From an uncultured Aeromonadales bacterium (lineage in GTDB: Bacteria > Pseudomonadota > Gammaproteobacteria > Enterobacterales > Succinivibrionaceae): DNA of 52,409 nucleotides. Made by a program: the position numbers and the translations under genes. Every line of letters starts with the position of its first letter. The first letter of the stretch is position 1. The stretch is from the NCBI GenBank assembly GCA_902776275.1, contig CACYPI010000008.1, positions 1 through 52,409 on the forward strand. Reading direction: 5' to 3'. Under the pieces are notes generated by a model, which saw nothing but the letters and a program-made list of their open reading frames with translations, made no database searches and was not told the origin of the DNA. Below are positions 1-8,043 of this stretch, piece after piece.

Positions 1-10
1 CTGCTGCCAT
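1..10 (-). CDS. Possible start of a gene running off the left edge
   Basis: On the minus strand an ATG at 10-8 (first residues Met-Ala-Ala) is preceded by an AGGAGG Shine-Dalgarno sequence about 10 nt upstream. Only three codons lie in the window, so nothing can be said about the product. The call rests on the ribosome binding site alone. The stretch 11-230 between this start and the dsbB terminator shows no other convincing gene. Confidence 0.35.
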
Positions 11-234
11 GTGCTGCGTTCCTCCTGTGCTTGTGAACATGGCCGCATCGTATCGGCAGAGGTCAGTTTTGGGAAATAGCGAAAACTATACAGTCACAGG
101 CGCTGCGGTCGCTGCACATGGACGGCCAGGCCCTGAGGGCCTCGAAAAGCTGGTCAAGGCTAGCAGCCTAGCCGCAACGTGGCGGAAAGGCACTGCAAGC
201 CACGACGACATAGGCGCCGCGCCTTTCGGGGCGA

Positions 235-269
235 TAAAACAAAACTGCCCAAGGAGGCGATCCTTGGGC
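235..269 (-). terminator. Rho-independent terminator of nhaB-dsbB
   Basis: A perfect 9 bp stem (GCCCAAGGA / TCCTTGGGC, 247-255 and 261-269) with a 5 nt loop is followed on the minus strand by a T-rich run (AGTTTTGTTTTAT). It lies about 25 nt past the dsbB stop codon, so it should end the nhaB-dsbB transcript. Confidence 0.85.
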
Positions 270-293
270 TGTGTTCTGAAAAATGAGGCTCAA

Positions 294-836
294 TCAGCGG
301 TAGAGGCGATCGAAGCTCTGGCGGGTGCTCACAAACTGGCTGAGCAGGAAGACCAGCGACACCAACACGCCGCACCCGAAGATGATGATGAGCCACTGGG
401 GCATCGACAACCCCATCAGCGACCAGTTGAGCGGACCGCACTGGCCCACGGCCTTGAAGAGCCAGGGCAGGATGTCGTCAAGCGGGATCAGCGGGAAGTT
501 GGCCTTGAGGGCGCAGGTCGAGCCGAAGCCCGTCGAGATGGTCTCGATGTAGTGCCCGATGGAGATCTTCAGGCCGATGCCGGAGGCGCCGAGGAACACC
601 AATGAAGCGATGATCCTGAAGAACTTGAACTGGGGCAGGAGGAAGCCGATGAGGCCGGCTAGGAAGAACAGCGCGATGCAGGCGCGTTCATAGACACAGT
701 TCACGCATGGATCGAGCTTGAGCCCGTACTGGAAGTACAGGGCGCAGCCTTCGATCATGAGCGAGAAGATTATGAGCAGGCCCCATGAGAGCCTGCTCGA
801 GGTGAACGACTGCACCAAACGGAAAAGAAACACCAA
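294..836 (-). CDS. dsbB: DsbB, disulfide bond formation protein (quinone-linked DsbA oxidase)
   Basis: Inner-membrane protein that reoxidises periplasmic DsbA and passes electrons to quinone. The 180-residue protein has the family length and four hydrophobic segments. Both DsbB cysteine pairs are visible: Cys44-Val-Asn-Cys47 in the first periplasmic loop, and Cys108 with Cys133 in the second loop. It follows nhaB after 36 nt on the same strand, the nhaB-dsbB order seen in enteric bacteria, and is closed by the terminator at 235-269. The many cysteine-rich secreted Sel1 proteins at 21-26 kb are plausible indirect clients (inference). Identification is secure from topology plus both cysteine pairs. 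Confidence 0.93.
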   Translation of the reverse strand: MVFLFRLVQSFTSSRLSWGLLIIFSLMIEGCALYFQYGLKLDPCVNCVYERACIALFFLAGLIGFLLPQFKFFRIIASLVFLGASGIGLKISIGHYIETISTGFGSTCALKANFPLIPLDDILPWLFKAVGQCGPLNWSLMGLSMPQWLIIIFGCGVLVSLVFLLSQFVSTRQSFDRLYR

Positions 837-872
837 TCCTCCCGGAGCGGCGTTCCTCCGCCGCGTTCTGCC

Positions 873-2474
873 TTATTTCGCCTGGGCTGCCGCCGCCGCG
901 ATTTCCGCCGCGTGCTCAGCCGTGCTTGACGGGATCCAGCCCCACTGCTCGAACACCGGAGTGAATTCCGGGATGAGGTACATGGTTGTGAGGAGACCGA
1001 CAAGCGTCAGGACAATAGTATAAGGCAAAGCCATCCACATCATGCGCAGGTATGGCAGGCGGACGAGCGGCGCGATTGCGGAGGTGAGCAGGAAGAGGAA
1101 GGCGGACTGGCCGTTCGGGGTCGCGACGGACGGCAGGTTGGTGCCGGCGTTGATGGCGATGGCCAGATCGTTGTACTGCTCGGGGCTGATGACGCCGTTG
1201 ATGAGGGCGTCATGCACCTGCTCGATGTAGATGGTCGCGACGAACACGTTGTCCGACACCGCCGAGATGATGCCGTTTGCCAGGTAGAACACCGGGATCT
1301 GGGTCTCGCGCGGGATCGAGAACACCCAGTGCACGAACGGCGTAAAGAGGCCCTGCTGGGCGATCACGGTCACGATGCAGAAGAACACGCACAGCAGCGC
1401 GCAGAACGGCATGGACTCGGTGAAGGCCTTGCCGACCTCGGAGTCGGTGGTGATGCCGCAGAACGTGGTTGCCAGCACGATGATCGACAAGCCGATGAGC
1501 CCGACTGCCGCAAGGTGCAGCGCCAGGGCTATGACGAGCCAGACGCAGCACAGCGCCTGGACGACGAGTTTCACCTTGTCGCGGAGGGTCATGTTGCTGT
1601 CGTTGGCCTTGTCGCGGGCGACGAGCACTTCATACACGGACTTGGGCATCTCGGCGCCGAATCCGAAGAGCTTGAACTTCTCGACGATGAGGCAGGTGCC
1701 GTAGCCGAAGATCATGACCGGCAGGGACACAGGCGCCATCCTCACGAGGAACTCGACGAAGTTCCAGCCTGAGACCTGGCCCACGACCAGGTTCTGGGGC
1801 TGGCCAACCAGGGTGGCCATGCCGCCGATGGTGGTGCCGACCGCGGCGTTCATCAGAAGGCCCCTTAGGAAGGCCCTGAAGTCCTCGAGATCCTTGCGGT
1901 ACTTCTCCTGCACGAACACATCGTCCGAGAGCCTGGCAGTGGCCGCGTCGCCGCAGATGTGGGCGTGGTAGACGGCGTACAGGCCCATGCAGATCGAGAT
2001 GATGACCGCGAGGACCGTTAGCGCGTCGACGAAGGCCGCGAGCGTGCCTGAGACGAAGCAGAAGAGAAATGAGATCAGGACGGAGTTCTTCACCTTGACG
2101 AGGATCTTCGTGAAGATGTAGAGCAGGAAGTCGCGGACGAAGTGGATGCCTCCGAGCATGAACATCAAAAGCAGTATCACGTCGATGTTCACGATGATCT
2201 CGTTCTTCACGCCATCCATCGTGCACATGCCGAGGAAGCAGGCCTCAAGGGCGAGCATTCCGCCAGGCTGGAGCGGGTAGCATTCGAGGGCCATCGCCAG
2301 CGTAAAGATGAACTCGGCCACGAGCAGCCATCCTGCGGCGAACGGGGACGCCCAGAATACGAAAGGATTGATGATGAGGCAGACTACGACAAAAAGCTTG
2401 TACCAGGTCGAAGCCGTTCCCATGAAGTTGACGCCAATCGACTTGGCGACTGTCATTGTCCCCGGCAGGGTCAT
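873..2474 (-). CDS. nhaB: NhaB family Na+/H+ antiporter (copy 1)
   Basis: Sodium/proton antiporter of the inner membrane, 533 residues, with a dozen hydrophobic segments. The N-terminal block (WYK, a run rich in NPF, then GWLLVAEFIFTLAMALE at about residue 55) and the C-terminal block NAGTNLPSVATPNGQSAFLF are hallmarks of NhaB. I place the start at the ATG at 2474, preceded by AAGGA 10 nt upstream; the reading frame stays open another 13 codons (to an ATG at 2513) without a good ribosome site. It is first in an operon with dsbB. A second, clearly paralogous NhaB lies at 10,053-11,633; the two share long identical blocks, suggesting duplication or exchange within this lineage. Confidence 0.95.
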   Translation of the reverse strand: MTLPGTMTVAKSIGVNFMGTASTWYKLFVVVCLIINPFVFWASPFAAGWLLVAEFIFTLAMALECYPLQPGGMLALEACFLGMCTMDGVKNEIIVNIDVILLLMFMLGGIHFVRDFLLYIFTKILVKVKNSVLISFLFCFVSGTLAAFVDALTVLAVIISICMGLYAVYHAHICGDAATARLSDDVFVQEKYRKDLEDFRAFLRGLLMNAAVGTTIGGMATLVGQPQNLVVGQVSGWNFVEFLVRMAPVSLPVMIFGYGTCLIVEKFKLFGFGAEMPKSVYEVLVARDKANDSNMTLRDKVKLVVQALCCVWLVIALALHLAAVGLIGLSIIVLATTFCGITTDSEVGKAFTESMPFCALLCVFFCIVTVIAQQGLFTPFVHWVFSIPRETQIPVFYLANGIISAVSDNVFVATIYIEQVHDALINGVISPEQYNDLAIAINAGTNLPSVATPNGQSAFLFLLTSAIAPLVRLPYLRMMWMALPYTIVLTLVGLLTTMYLIPEFTPVFEQWGWIPSSTAEHAAEIAAAAAQAK

Positions 2475-2866
2475 TGTGTTGTTGTCCTTATACGTTTGTC
2501 TGATGTTTTGCACAGCCCTTGCGCACGGCCGGGAGCCTGAAATTTGCTCAAAGCGACCGGATCATGTTGTGTTTCAAGGGCTTTTGAATTTTTAGTAGCG
2601 ATCAGATTATATGTATCGCAATGCGCGCAAAACTGTGCACCATTTCCCAAAAAGCGACAAAAGTTTACGTGATCGTTCTGAAATGTCAACGATTTATTTT
2701 AAGCAAAATGTTAAAAAATTGCGTAATTTTCCAATAGTAAGGAACTAGATTGGTAATACTTTTCTTTTGAGCACGTAAAAATGAAATAAATTCCCGCAAA
2801 TCCTTGCGGAAAAGCGGCTCCAAAGGCGTTCCGAGGCTCGAAATTGAAAATTGGAAACAGTCGAGA
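2475..2866 (-). promoter_or_regulatory. AT-rich nhaB upstream region with candidate -10
   Basis: This 392 bp gap contains no gene I can support. It is much more AT-rich than its surroundings. On the minus strand a perfect TATAAT lies at 2611-2606, about 130 nt upstream of the nhaB start; no good -35 sits at the standard spacing, so an activator may be needed (inference). The left part of the gap is the 5' leader of nhaB. Confidence 0.4.
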
Positions 2867-3688
2867 TCAGATCTCTTGCGGTGCCGCATCCTCGCTCTCC
2901 TCAGCCTTGTCCTTCGAGCACGCTGTAGTTTTTGCATCAAAGCGGTGCATCTGCCGCTTCTGCACAAAGAGGATCAGCTCCTGCCCAAGGCCCTGCCTCT
3001 GGTACCAGGAGGACACGAGCATCAGCGGCGCGGCGTAGAGGGGCAGGGCGATTGCTGGAAGCTTGAGGCGCCTGCGCAGCCTCTCGACGCTCATCCAGCC
3101 AGTGACCGCCCGCGCGATGTCGTGCAGCAGCGCCGCGTCCGCAGCGCCCTCGCCCTCGGGACCCTGCCTTCGCATCACCTCGCTTGCGCAAAGGGCCATC
3201 GAGAGCTTGGTGCTCTCGCGAAACTGCCCGCGTCCCAGGGCCAGGGCGTCAAACGAGCCCTGGAGCGATGCTGCCATCCTGCGGCAAGCGTCCCTGTCCC
3301 AGCCATCGTCCTTCTGCCCGAGCATGGAAGGGACGCCATCCCCGTGGCCCTCGTCCATCGCGCGCAGCCACCAGAGCAGATCGGAGCGCTCGCCTCCCAT
3401 GCAGGAGAGCGCCTCGTCAAAGCACTCGCGCGGCATCTCAAGAAACTCACCAAGGCTCTCTGACACGCAATTGCAGGTGAGGGTGATGGAGCGCCTGCAG
3501 GCCTTGGGGAGGCGGGCACAGCGCAGATCGAGCGACAGGAGGAGCTGCTCAAGCGCGGATCTGCCATCTAGGATCAGCGATGCCAGATCGTCGCACACCA
3601 GGCTCATGAGCCCCAGATCGCAAAGGCTCCTTGCCATGAGCCCGCCCCTGCGGGAGCAAGGCGCCCCATGCCTAGTCACCGATGCCAC
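2867..3688 (-). CDS. Unknown alpha-helical protein divergent from traD-like gene
   Basis: I do not recognise this 273-residue protein. It is mostly predicted helical, with many Leu, Arg and Cys residues, no signal peptide and no clear membrane segment; the C-terminus is polar with a Lys/Glu/Asp-rich tail. The start is set at the GTG at 3688 because a perfect AAGGAGG (3700-3694) lies 5 nt upstream; the frame is open to a TTG at 3838, and an ATG at 3637 is another option. It is transcribed away from the conjugation-type coupling protein at 3,860, with 171 nt between the starts, so it may belong to the same mobile-element relic (inference from position only). Confidence 0.6.
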   Translation of the reverse strand: MASVTRHGAPCSRRGGLMARSLCDLGLMSLVCDDLASLILDGRSALEQLLLSLDLRCARLPKACRRSITLTCNCVSESLGEFLEMPRECFDEALSCMGGERSDLLWWLRAMDEGHGDGVPSMLGQKDDGWDRDACRRMAASLQGSFDALALGRGQFRESTKLSMALCASEVMRRQGPEGEGAADAALLHDIARAVTGWMSVERLRRRLKLPAIALPLYAAPLMLVSSWYQRQGLGQELILFVQKRQMHRFDAKTTACSKDKAEESEDAAPQEI

Positions 3689-3771
3689 CGCCACCTCCTT
3701 GGAATAAACCACTGACAGAGCATACCCGAACCTCAAAATCCGTGACGCGCCAAAAGCGCCCCGCGGCAGCG

Positions 3772-3816
3772 ATCCGCGAGGGCCAAAACGCGCGTCGCGG
3801 ATTTTTCCGTTTTGGC
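3772..3816 (+). promoter_or_regulatory. Structured leader: terminator-like hairpin interlocked with a second stem, upstream of traD-like gene
   Basis: An 8 bp stem ATCCGCGA/TCGCGGAT (3772-3779 with 3795-3802) is followed directly by a T run, like an intrinsic terminator on the plus strand. A second perfect 9 bp stem GCCAAAACG/CGTTTTGGC (3782-3790 with 3808-3816) starts inside the first loop and closes beyond it. The two stems interlock, so they either form an H-type pseudoknot or exclude each other as in an attenuator. The element ends 43 nt before the ATG at 3860. Function is inference. Confidence 0.45.
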
Positions 3817-3859
3817 ATAGTGCTCCTTCAAAAGGCAAATCACAAACAAGGAAGGACTC

Positions 3860-5707
3860 ATGGGAGTGTTTTCAGATCAGATCTTCAAGCGGGAGCGGCC
3901 GCTTCGCGCCTGCGCCGCGATCCTCGCGCTGCAGTGCGCCACCGCGGCCGCCGCAGTGTGCTCGGTGCAAGGAAAGGCGCTATGGATGGCGCTTTTAGCA
4001 AGCCTCCTCGTGCCAGCGCCCTATGCCAAAGCCGCGCTTTGGGCAATGGCAAGGCGCGGGCTCTCTAAGCCCGAGATCCTTGGGCAGGAGGATCTCAGGG
4101 CCTTCATCTCCCGCAATCCCGGACAGTGCCTCATCGGGCGCGGCTTCGAGTTCACGCCCGATCACGCAAGGAGGCTTTCCGATCTCATGGGCTCGGGCCT
4201 CAAGGGCCAGCAGGGGCGCGGGCACGGCTCGCGCGACATCCACGCCTTGAGCGCGCGCAACAAGGCGCCCCTGGCCGTGCCGATCGCCGATCTGCGCGCG
4301 CACACGCTGATCTTCGGGACTACGGGCGCGGGCAAGACCAGGCTCTTCGACTTGCTCATCTCGCAGGCGGTGCTCAGAGGCGAGTGCGTCATCGTGCTCG
4401 ATCCCAAGGGCGATCGCGATCTCAAGGAGCGCATCAGCGCGGCCGCGCTCTCCTGCGGCCGCGAGGGCGAGCTCTTCAGCGTCGATCTCGCGGATCCCGA
4501 GGGAAGCTGCGGCTGGGATCTTCTGGGAAGCTGGACCAGGCCCTCCGAGATAGGCGATCGCCTAAGCTCGCTCCTGCCATCATCGGGCGGGGCGTCCTCG
4601 TTCAAGTCCTATGCCAACACCGCCATCACGGTCGCGGTGACCGCGCTATTGATGTCAGGGAAGAAGCCCGAGCTGCCGGCGATCCGCAACGCAGTGGGCG
4701 ATCTGTCCGTGGCGCAGGATGCCATCAGGAAGAAGATAGAGGATCTGCTGTCAGATCTTAAGGCGCCCGACGCTGACGCCTACTACGCGCGCATAGGCGA
4801 GAAGAAGGCGCCCTCGTCCCAGGCGTTAAGGCAGTTCTTCTCATACCTCGTGGACCAGGGCTACGCCAAGGCCGATCCTGACATGGAGCTGCTCTTCACG
4901 GTCTCAGGCCTCGACCGCGGCTACTACCAGAAGATCAGCGCAGGCGCGCTGCCGCTTTTGAACACGCTCTGCCAGAAGGCCTTCAGGCCGCTCTTTTGCC
5001 GCAAGAAGGGCCGCGTGGGCTTTGGAAAGGTGATAAGGCAGGGCGGGATCCTCACCGCCTCGCTGCGCTCCCTCATCGACTCCTCCTCAGGCGGCAGCGT
5101 GGGCAAGCTCATGCTAGCCGATCTCGCCTCGGCCGCTGGCTACAGCTACGCCATAAACGGCGGGGGCGGCAGGCGGGGGGTGAGCGTCTTCATCGACGAG
5201 GCATCGGAGCTTGCCTGCGAGAGCATGGTCCAGCTCCTAAACAAGTCCCGCGGCGCGGGCTTTTCCGTGACCGCGGCCACCCAGACCTTAGCCGACCTCG
5301 AGTCGCGCGGCGGAGGAAGGGCCCAGGCCATGCAGATCATCGGCAACTGCAACACGCTCATCAGCATGAGGATCACGGACGCTGAGACTGCGCAGGCGGT
5401 GACCTCCTCCCTTGCCTCGACGCTCAAGTTCCAGCGCAGCTTAAGCGTAGGCGCTGCCCCAGGGAACGGCTATGAGGGCGTGTCAAAGGGGGCCTCCATC
5501 TCCCAGATGCCGCTCTTTCCGCCCTCGGCGCTCACGGCGCTGCCTGACTTCGAGTACGTGGCCCGCCTTGCCGACGGCAGGTTCGTGAAGGGCAGGATCC
5601 CGCTCATCAAAATCCAAAGCACCAAGGGCGCAGGCAAGGAGCATCCCCGCAAAACAAGTCCAGACTCATCAGCAAACGGCAGGAGGCGAGCATGGCAAGC
5701 CTCGTAA
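3860..5707 (+). CDS. traD: TraD-like conjugative coupling protein (integrative conjugative element type)
   Basis: Type IV coupling ATPase, which links the relaxosome to the conjugative secretion channel at the inner membrane. The 615-residue protein has N-terminal hydrophobic segments (about residues 15-62), Walker A GTTGAGKTR at 153-161, a Walker B-type FIDEASEL near 443-450, and an ATQTLADLES sensor motif about 30 residues later. Length and motif set fit the TraD/TraG class of PFGI-1/SXT-like ICEs. The start ATG follows AAGGA at a normal distance. The next gene overlaps its last 16 nt, and a DUF4400-like membrane protein is the usual neighbour of TraD in such elements. No relaxase, pilus or mating-pair genes follow, so the pair is isolated within this window. 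The frame is intact. Confidence 0.85.
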   Translation: MGVFSDQIFKRERPLRACAAILALQCATAAAAVCSVQGKALWMALLASLLVPAPYAKAALWAMARRGLSKPEILGQEDLRAFISRNPGQCLIGRGFEFTPDHARRLSDLMGSGLKGQQGRGHGSRDIHALSARNKAPLAVPIADLRAHTLIFGTTGAGKTRLFDLLISQAVLRGECVIVLDPKGDRDLKERISAAALSCGREGELFSVDLADPEGSCGWDLLGSWTRPSEIGDRLSSLLPSSGGASSFKSYANTAITVAVTALLMSGKKPELPAIRNAVGDLSVAQDAIRKKIEDLLSDLKAPDADAYYARIGEKKAPSSQALRQFFSYLVDQGYAKADPDMELLFTVSGLDRGYYQKISAGALPLLNTLCQKAFRPLFCRKKGRVGFGKVIRQGGILTASLRSLIDSSSGGSVGKLMLADLASAAGYSYAINGGGGRRGVSVFIDEASELACESMVQLLNKSRGAGFSVTAATQTLADLESRGGGRAQAMQIIGNCNTLISMRITDAETAQAVTSSLASTLKFQRSLSVGAAPGNGYEGVSKGASISQMPLFPPSALTALPDFEYVARLADGRFVKGRIPLIKIQSTKGAGKEHPRKTSPDSSANGRRRAWQAS

Positions 5708-6225
5708 GCAGGTTCCTCCGCCTCTTCATGCTGCTCTTCGCCCTGGCAGTAGTGCCTTCCTACGAGGATGGCAGCCTCGCCTCCGTCGAGGCGCGGGAGG
5801 TGTTCGAGTTCTGCGGCGCCCAGGGCAAGGCGATGGACATAGCCCGGTCAGGCGCGCTCTACTCGCTGCGATACGGCAGCGTGGAGCGCTTCATGGAGTC
5901 CTCGGGGCTGCTTGGCAACTGGAGGCTCGTGATGCTGCGCGTCTCCTGCGCCTTTTACGCCTACGCCACCGCACTGCCTTTTTTAATGGCAGCCTCGTGG
6001 CTGGGCTTCAGGCACCTGGCGCTATCCAAGATCCGCGCCATGTCGGGCACCTCGGATCTGCGCCTTGTCCTCTCGCTTGCCCGCAAGGCCTGCCTGTGGG
6101 CGCTGTGCTTCTTCCTGCTTGAAGACTCCTTCCCCTCGTTCATGGAGGTGTCCTTCCTCACGCTCTGCCTTGCCATATTGATCCCGGCGTCGGCATCGGC
6201 CGCCCTCGCCTCGGCAAGGCCCTAG
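5692..6225 (+). CDS. Small membrane protein, likely DUF4400 / ICE-type TraD partner
   Basis: A 177-residue integral membrane protein: an N-terminal hydrophobic segment (about 8-25), an extracytoplasmic stretch to about 85, then hydrophobic segments near 86-105, 130-145 and 150-170. It overlaps the 3' end of the TraD-like gene by 16 nt, so the two are translationally coupled. In PFGI-1-type integrative elements a DUF4400 (TIGR03747-type) membrane protein lies immediately after traD, and size and topology agree; sequence alone does not prove membership. It converges with yjjB, whose stop codon is 11 nt away, leaving no room for further transfer genes here. Confidence 0.6.
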   Translation: MASLVSRFLRLFMLLFALAVVPSYEDGSLASVEAREVFEFCGAQGKAMDIARSGALYSLRYGSVERFMESSGLLGNWRLVMLRVSCAFYAYATALPFLMAASWLGFRHLALSKIRAMSGTSDLRLVLSLARKACLWALCFFLLEDSFPSFMEVSFLTLCLAILIPASASAALASARP

Positions 6226-6236
6226 GCGCGCCCGCC

Positions 6237-6719
6237 TCAGACCCCGATCCTGCGGTAGCGGTAGAAGAAGAGCGGGGGGATCGCTATCCCGAAGCACATC
6301 GCCAGCAGGATCGCGAAGCAGCGCATGCCGTGGTGCATGATGAGGTAGGCGTTCTGCACGATGAGATCCGACGGCGCGTCGATGATCCCGTAGAGCGACA
6401 TCAGGCAGGTGTAGGCATCCATCCCCGGCACCAGCGGGATGATGGAGGCCACGGTGAACACCGGGCGCGGCACGTGGAGCCTAGGAGCCTGGTAGATGAA
6501 GTAGAGCGAGCACAAGCAGCAGGCCAGGAAGGTGGCCACCGCGATCTCGACCCCCAGGCCGCTGTAGAGCAGCGTCCTCGCCACGCGGGTCAGCAGGCCG
6601 CCCACCGCCACGTACCTGAGGTACCTGGTCGGAACCGAGAAGAGCATGGCGAAGGCCACGGCGATGAACCCGGCGCTGATCCCCTCGAGGGCCACCCTCA
6701 GCAGCAATGCGTCGGTCAT
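6237..6719 (-). CDS. yjjB: YjjB-type small subunit of ThrE/YjjP-YjjB exporter
   Basis: A 160-residue protein with four to five membrane segments, matching the length of the small ThrE-like (DUF3815) subunit. Its start codon is one nucleotide past the yjjP stop, so the two are coupled. In E. coli YjjP and YjjB act together and have been reported to export succinate under anaerobic conditions; the fused homologue ThrE exports threonine and serine. The FTVASIIPLVPGMDAYTCLM block near the middle is characteristic of this subunit. Which substrate is used here is not visible; succinate export would suit a fermenting organism (inference). Confidence 0.85.
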   Translation of the reverse strand: MTDALLLRVALEGISAGFIAVAFAMLFSVPTRYLRYVAVGGLLTRVARTLLYSGLGVEIAVATFLACCLCSLYFIYQAPRLHVPRPVFTVASIIPLVPGMDAYTCLMSLYGIIDAPSDLIVQNAYLIMHHGMRCFAILLAMCFGIAIPPLFFYRYRRIGV

Positions 6720-6720
6720 C

Positions 6721-7509
6721 TCAGATGGCCCCCATGAACCAGAAGGCGCCCAGAAGCCCTATGGCCGCCGAGATGGTCAGAACGATGGAGTGCATGAGCC
6801 TGAAGGCCCCCGTCTCAAGATAGCCCTTGAACACGTCGAGGAAGCCGTTCATGTAGGGGTACCCGGGCACGAGCAAAAGCGTGGTCGCCATGATCGCAAG
6901 CCTCATCTCCGCCCCGTCGCAGCCCAGGGCGAAGCGCGAGGCAAGCATCGTGGTCGTGCAGCCACTGAAGGCCGCGGCGATGAAGGCGAAGGCCGCTAGG
7001 AAGCCCTGCCTGATGAGGCAGAACCTCACGGCCATCAGCACGAGGCCGCCTGCGAGCGCGGAGAGGCAGACCTTGAGGTCGCCGCCGTTCAAGTATGCAA
7101 AGCACAGCCCAGCGGCCGCCTCGATGAGGCACAGCGCCGCCTTGTTGTAGCCAAAGGACGGCACGGCCTCGACACTCTGCCTGAGCTCTGCGAGGCCTGA
7201 CATCCGCCCCTGCAGGAAGCTCCTGCACAGAAGCGAGATCTCAGAGACGTTCGCCATGTTGATCCCGAAGTTCTGGATTTTGCGCTGGGCGCAGGCGCTG
7301 TACGGCCCCTTTGAGATCTCAAGCCAGATGAACGAGCGCGTCAGGATCACCTCGGGCGGGTTTATTCGCAGGTGGGCGCAGATCCTCTCTATGGTCTGCA
7401 TGACCAGCCTGGTCTCGGCGCCCGAGACTGCGAGCTTCCAGCCTATTAGGCAGAGCACGTCGGCCTCGTGGCGCAGGATCTGGCGCTGCTTTGGCGCGTT
7501 GCGGCACAT
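6721..7509 (-). CDS. yjjP: YjjP-type large subunit (ThrE family, DUF1212)
   Basis: A 262-residue protein with a soluble N-terminal part (residues 1-125, including the conserved GAETRLVMQTIERICAHL run) and about five membrane segments after residue 125, the architecture of the ThrE large subunit (E. coli YjjP has a similar size). It is cotranscribed with yjjB and has a small secreted-protein gene 18 nt upstream on the same strand. The pair forms an inner-membrane exporter for organic or amino acids; succinate is the reported E. coli substrate. Start at the ATG at 7509, with no better alternative. Confidence 0.88.
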   Translation of the reverse strand: MCRNAPKQRQILRHEADVLCLIGWKLAVSGAETRLVMQTIERICAHLRINPPEVILTRSFIWLEISKGPYSACAQRKIQNFGINMANVSEISLLCRSFLQGRMSGLAELRQSVEAVPSFGYNKAALCLIEAAAGLCFAYLNGGDLKVCLSALAGGLVLMAVRFCLIRQGFLAAFAFIAAAFSGCTTTMLASRFALGCDGAEMRLAIMATTLLLVPGYPYMNGFLDVFKGYLETGAFRLMHSIVLTISAAIGLLGAFWFMGAI

Positions 7510-7527
7510 CGGATGGCTCCCTGGTGA

Positions 7528-7773
7528 TCAGTAGAACACGCACTCGCCGTCGTCGACGCTGCTGCGGCCGCTCACGACCTCCTTGGCATAGATGTGCTCC
7601 TCGGTGGTGCCGTCCTTGTGCTTGATGAGGATGAAGTTCGGGCACGCGGGCTTTGAGTGGTGGACGAGCTCGCCGTCGCTTGCGGAGGTAAATGCCGCCT
7701 CCATGGTCGCGCTGGCCTCGAGGGAAATGGCCGCCAGAACCGCAATGACCGCTGCATGCTTGAACTTGAACAT
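7528..7773 (-). CDS. Small secreted protein of unknown function
   Basis: An 81-residue protein with a typical signal peptide (Met-Phe-Lys-Phe-Lys, a hydrophobic stretch, then Ala-Ser-Ala-Thr near residue 22). The start at 7773 is chosen because AGGAGA lies 7 nt upstream; the frame stays open 22 codons further without a ribosome site. The mature part has two cysteines (in PACPNF and in GECVFY at the C-terminus), compatible with one disulfide bond. It precedes yjjP by 18 nt. I do not recognise a family. Confidence 0.65.
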   Translation of the reverse strand: MFKFKHAAVIAVLAAISLEASATMEAAFTSASDGELVHHSKPACPNFILIKHKDGTTEEHIYAKEVVSGRSSVDDGECVFY

Positions 7774-8043
7774 GATTGTCTCCTGAAAAAGTTGGCTTTC
7801 ATCCGGGGGAGCGCCGCGCTTCCCCTTGTTACAGCGCAAAGTGTATGGCGTGACGGCGATCGCGTTTTCAAAAAGGCCGAGATATGGCTTTCCTAGATTT
7901 GCAAAGCCCTTGCAATAGATGGCAGGACAAAAGTAAAATTCTTATAAATCAGAGCAATGAAGATGTATCTATCAAAACACCGGAGGCTTTGAAATACGAT
8001 TTTTCGCATCTTGAAGCATCTATGAGCCAGGGGGGATGTGGCG

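Noticed and set aside
1212..1772. Long antisense frames over both nhaB genes and other GC-rich genes
   Set aside because: High-GC shadow frames rich in Arg, His, Gly; no ribosome sites and the sense strand has a clear family match.
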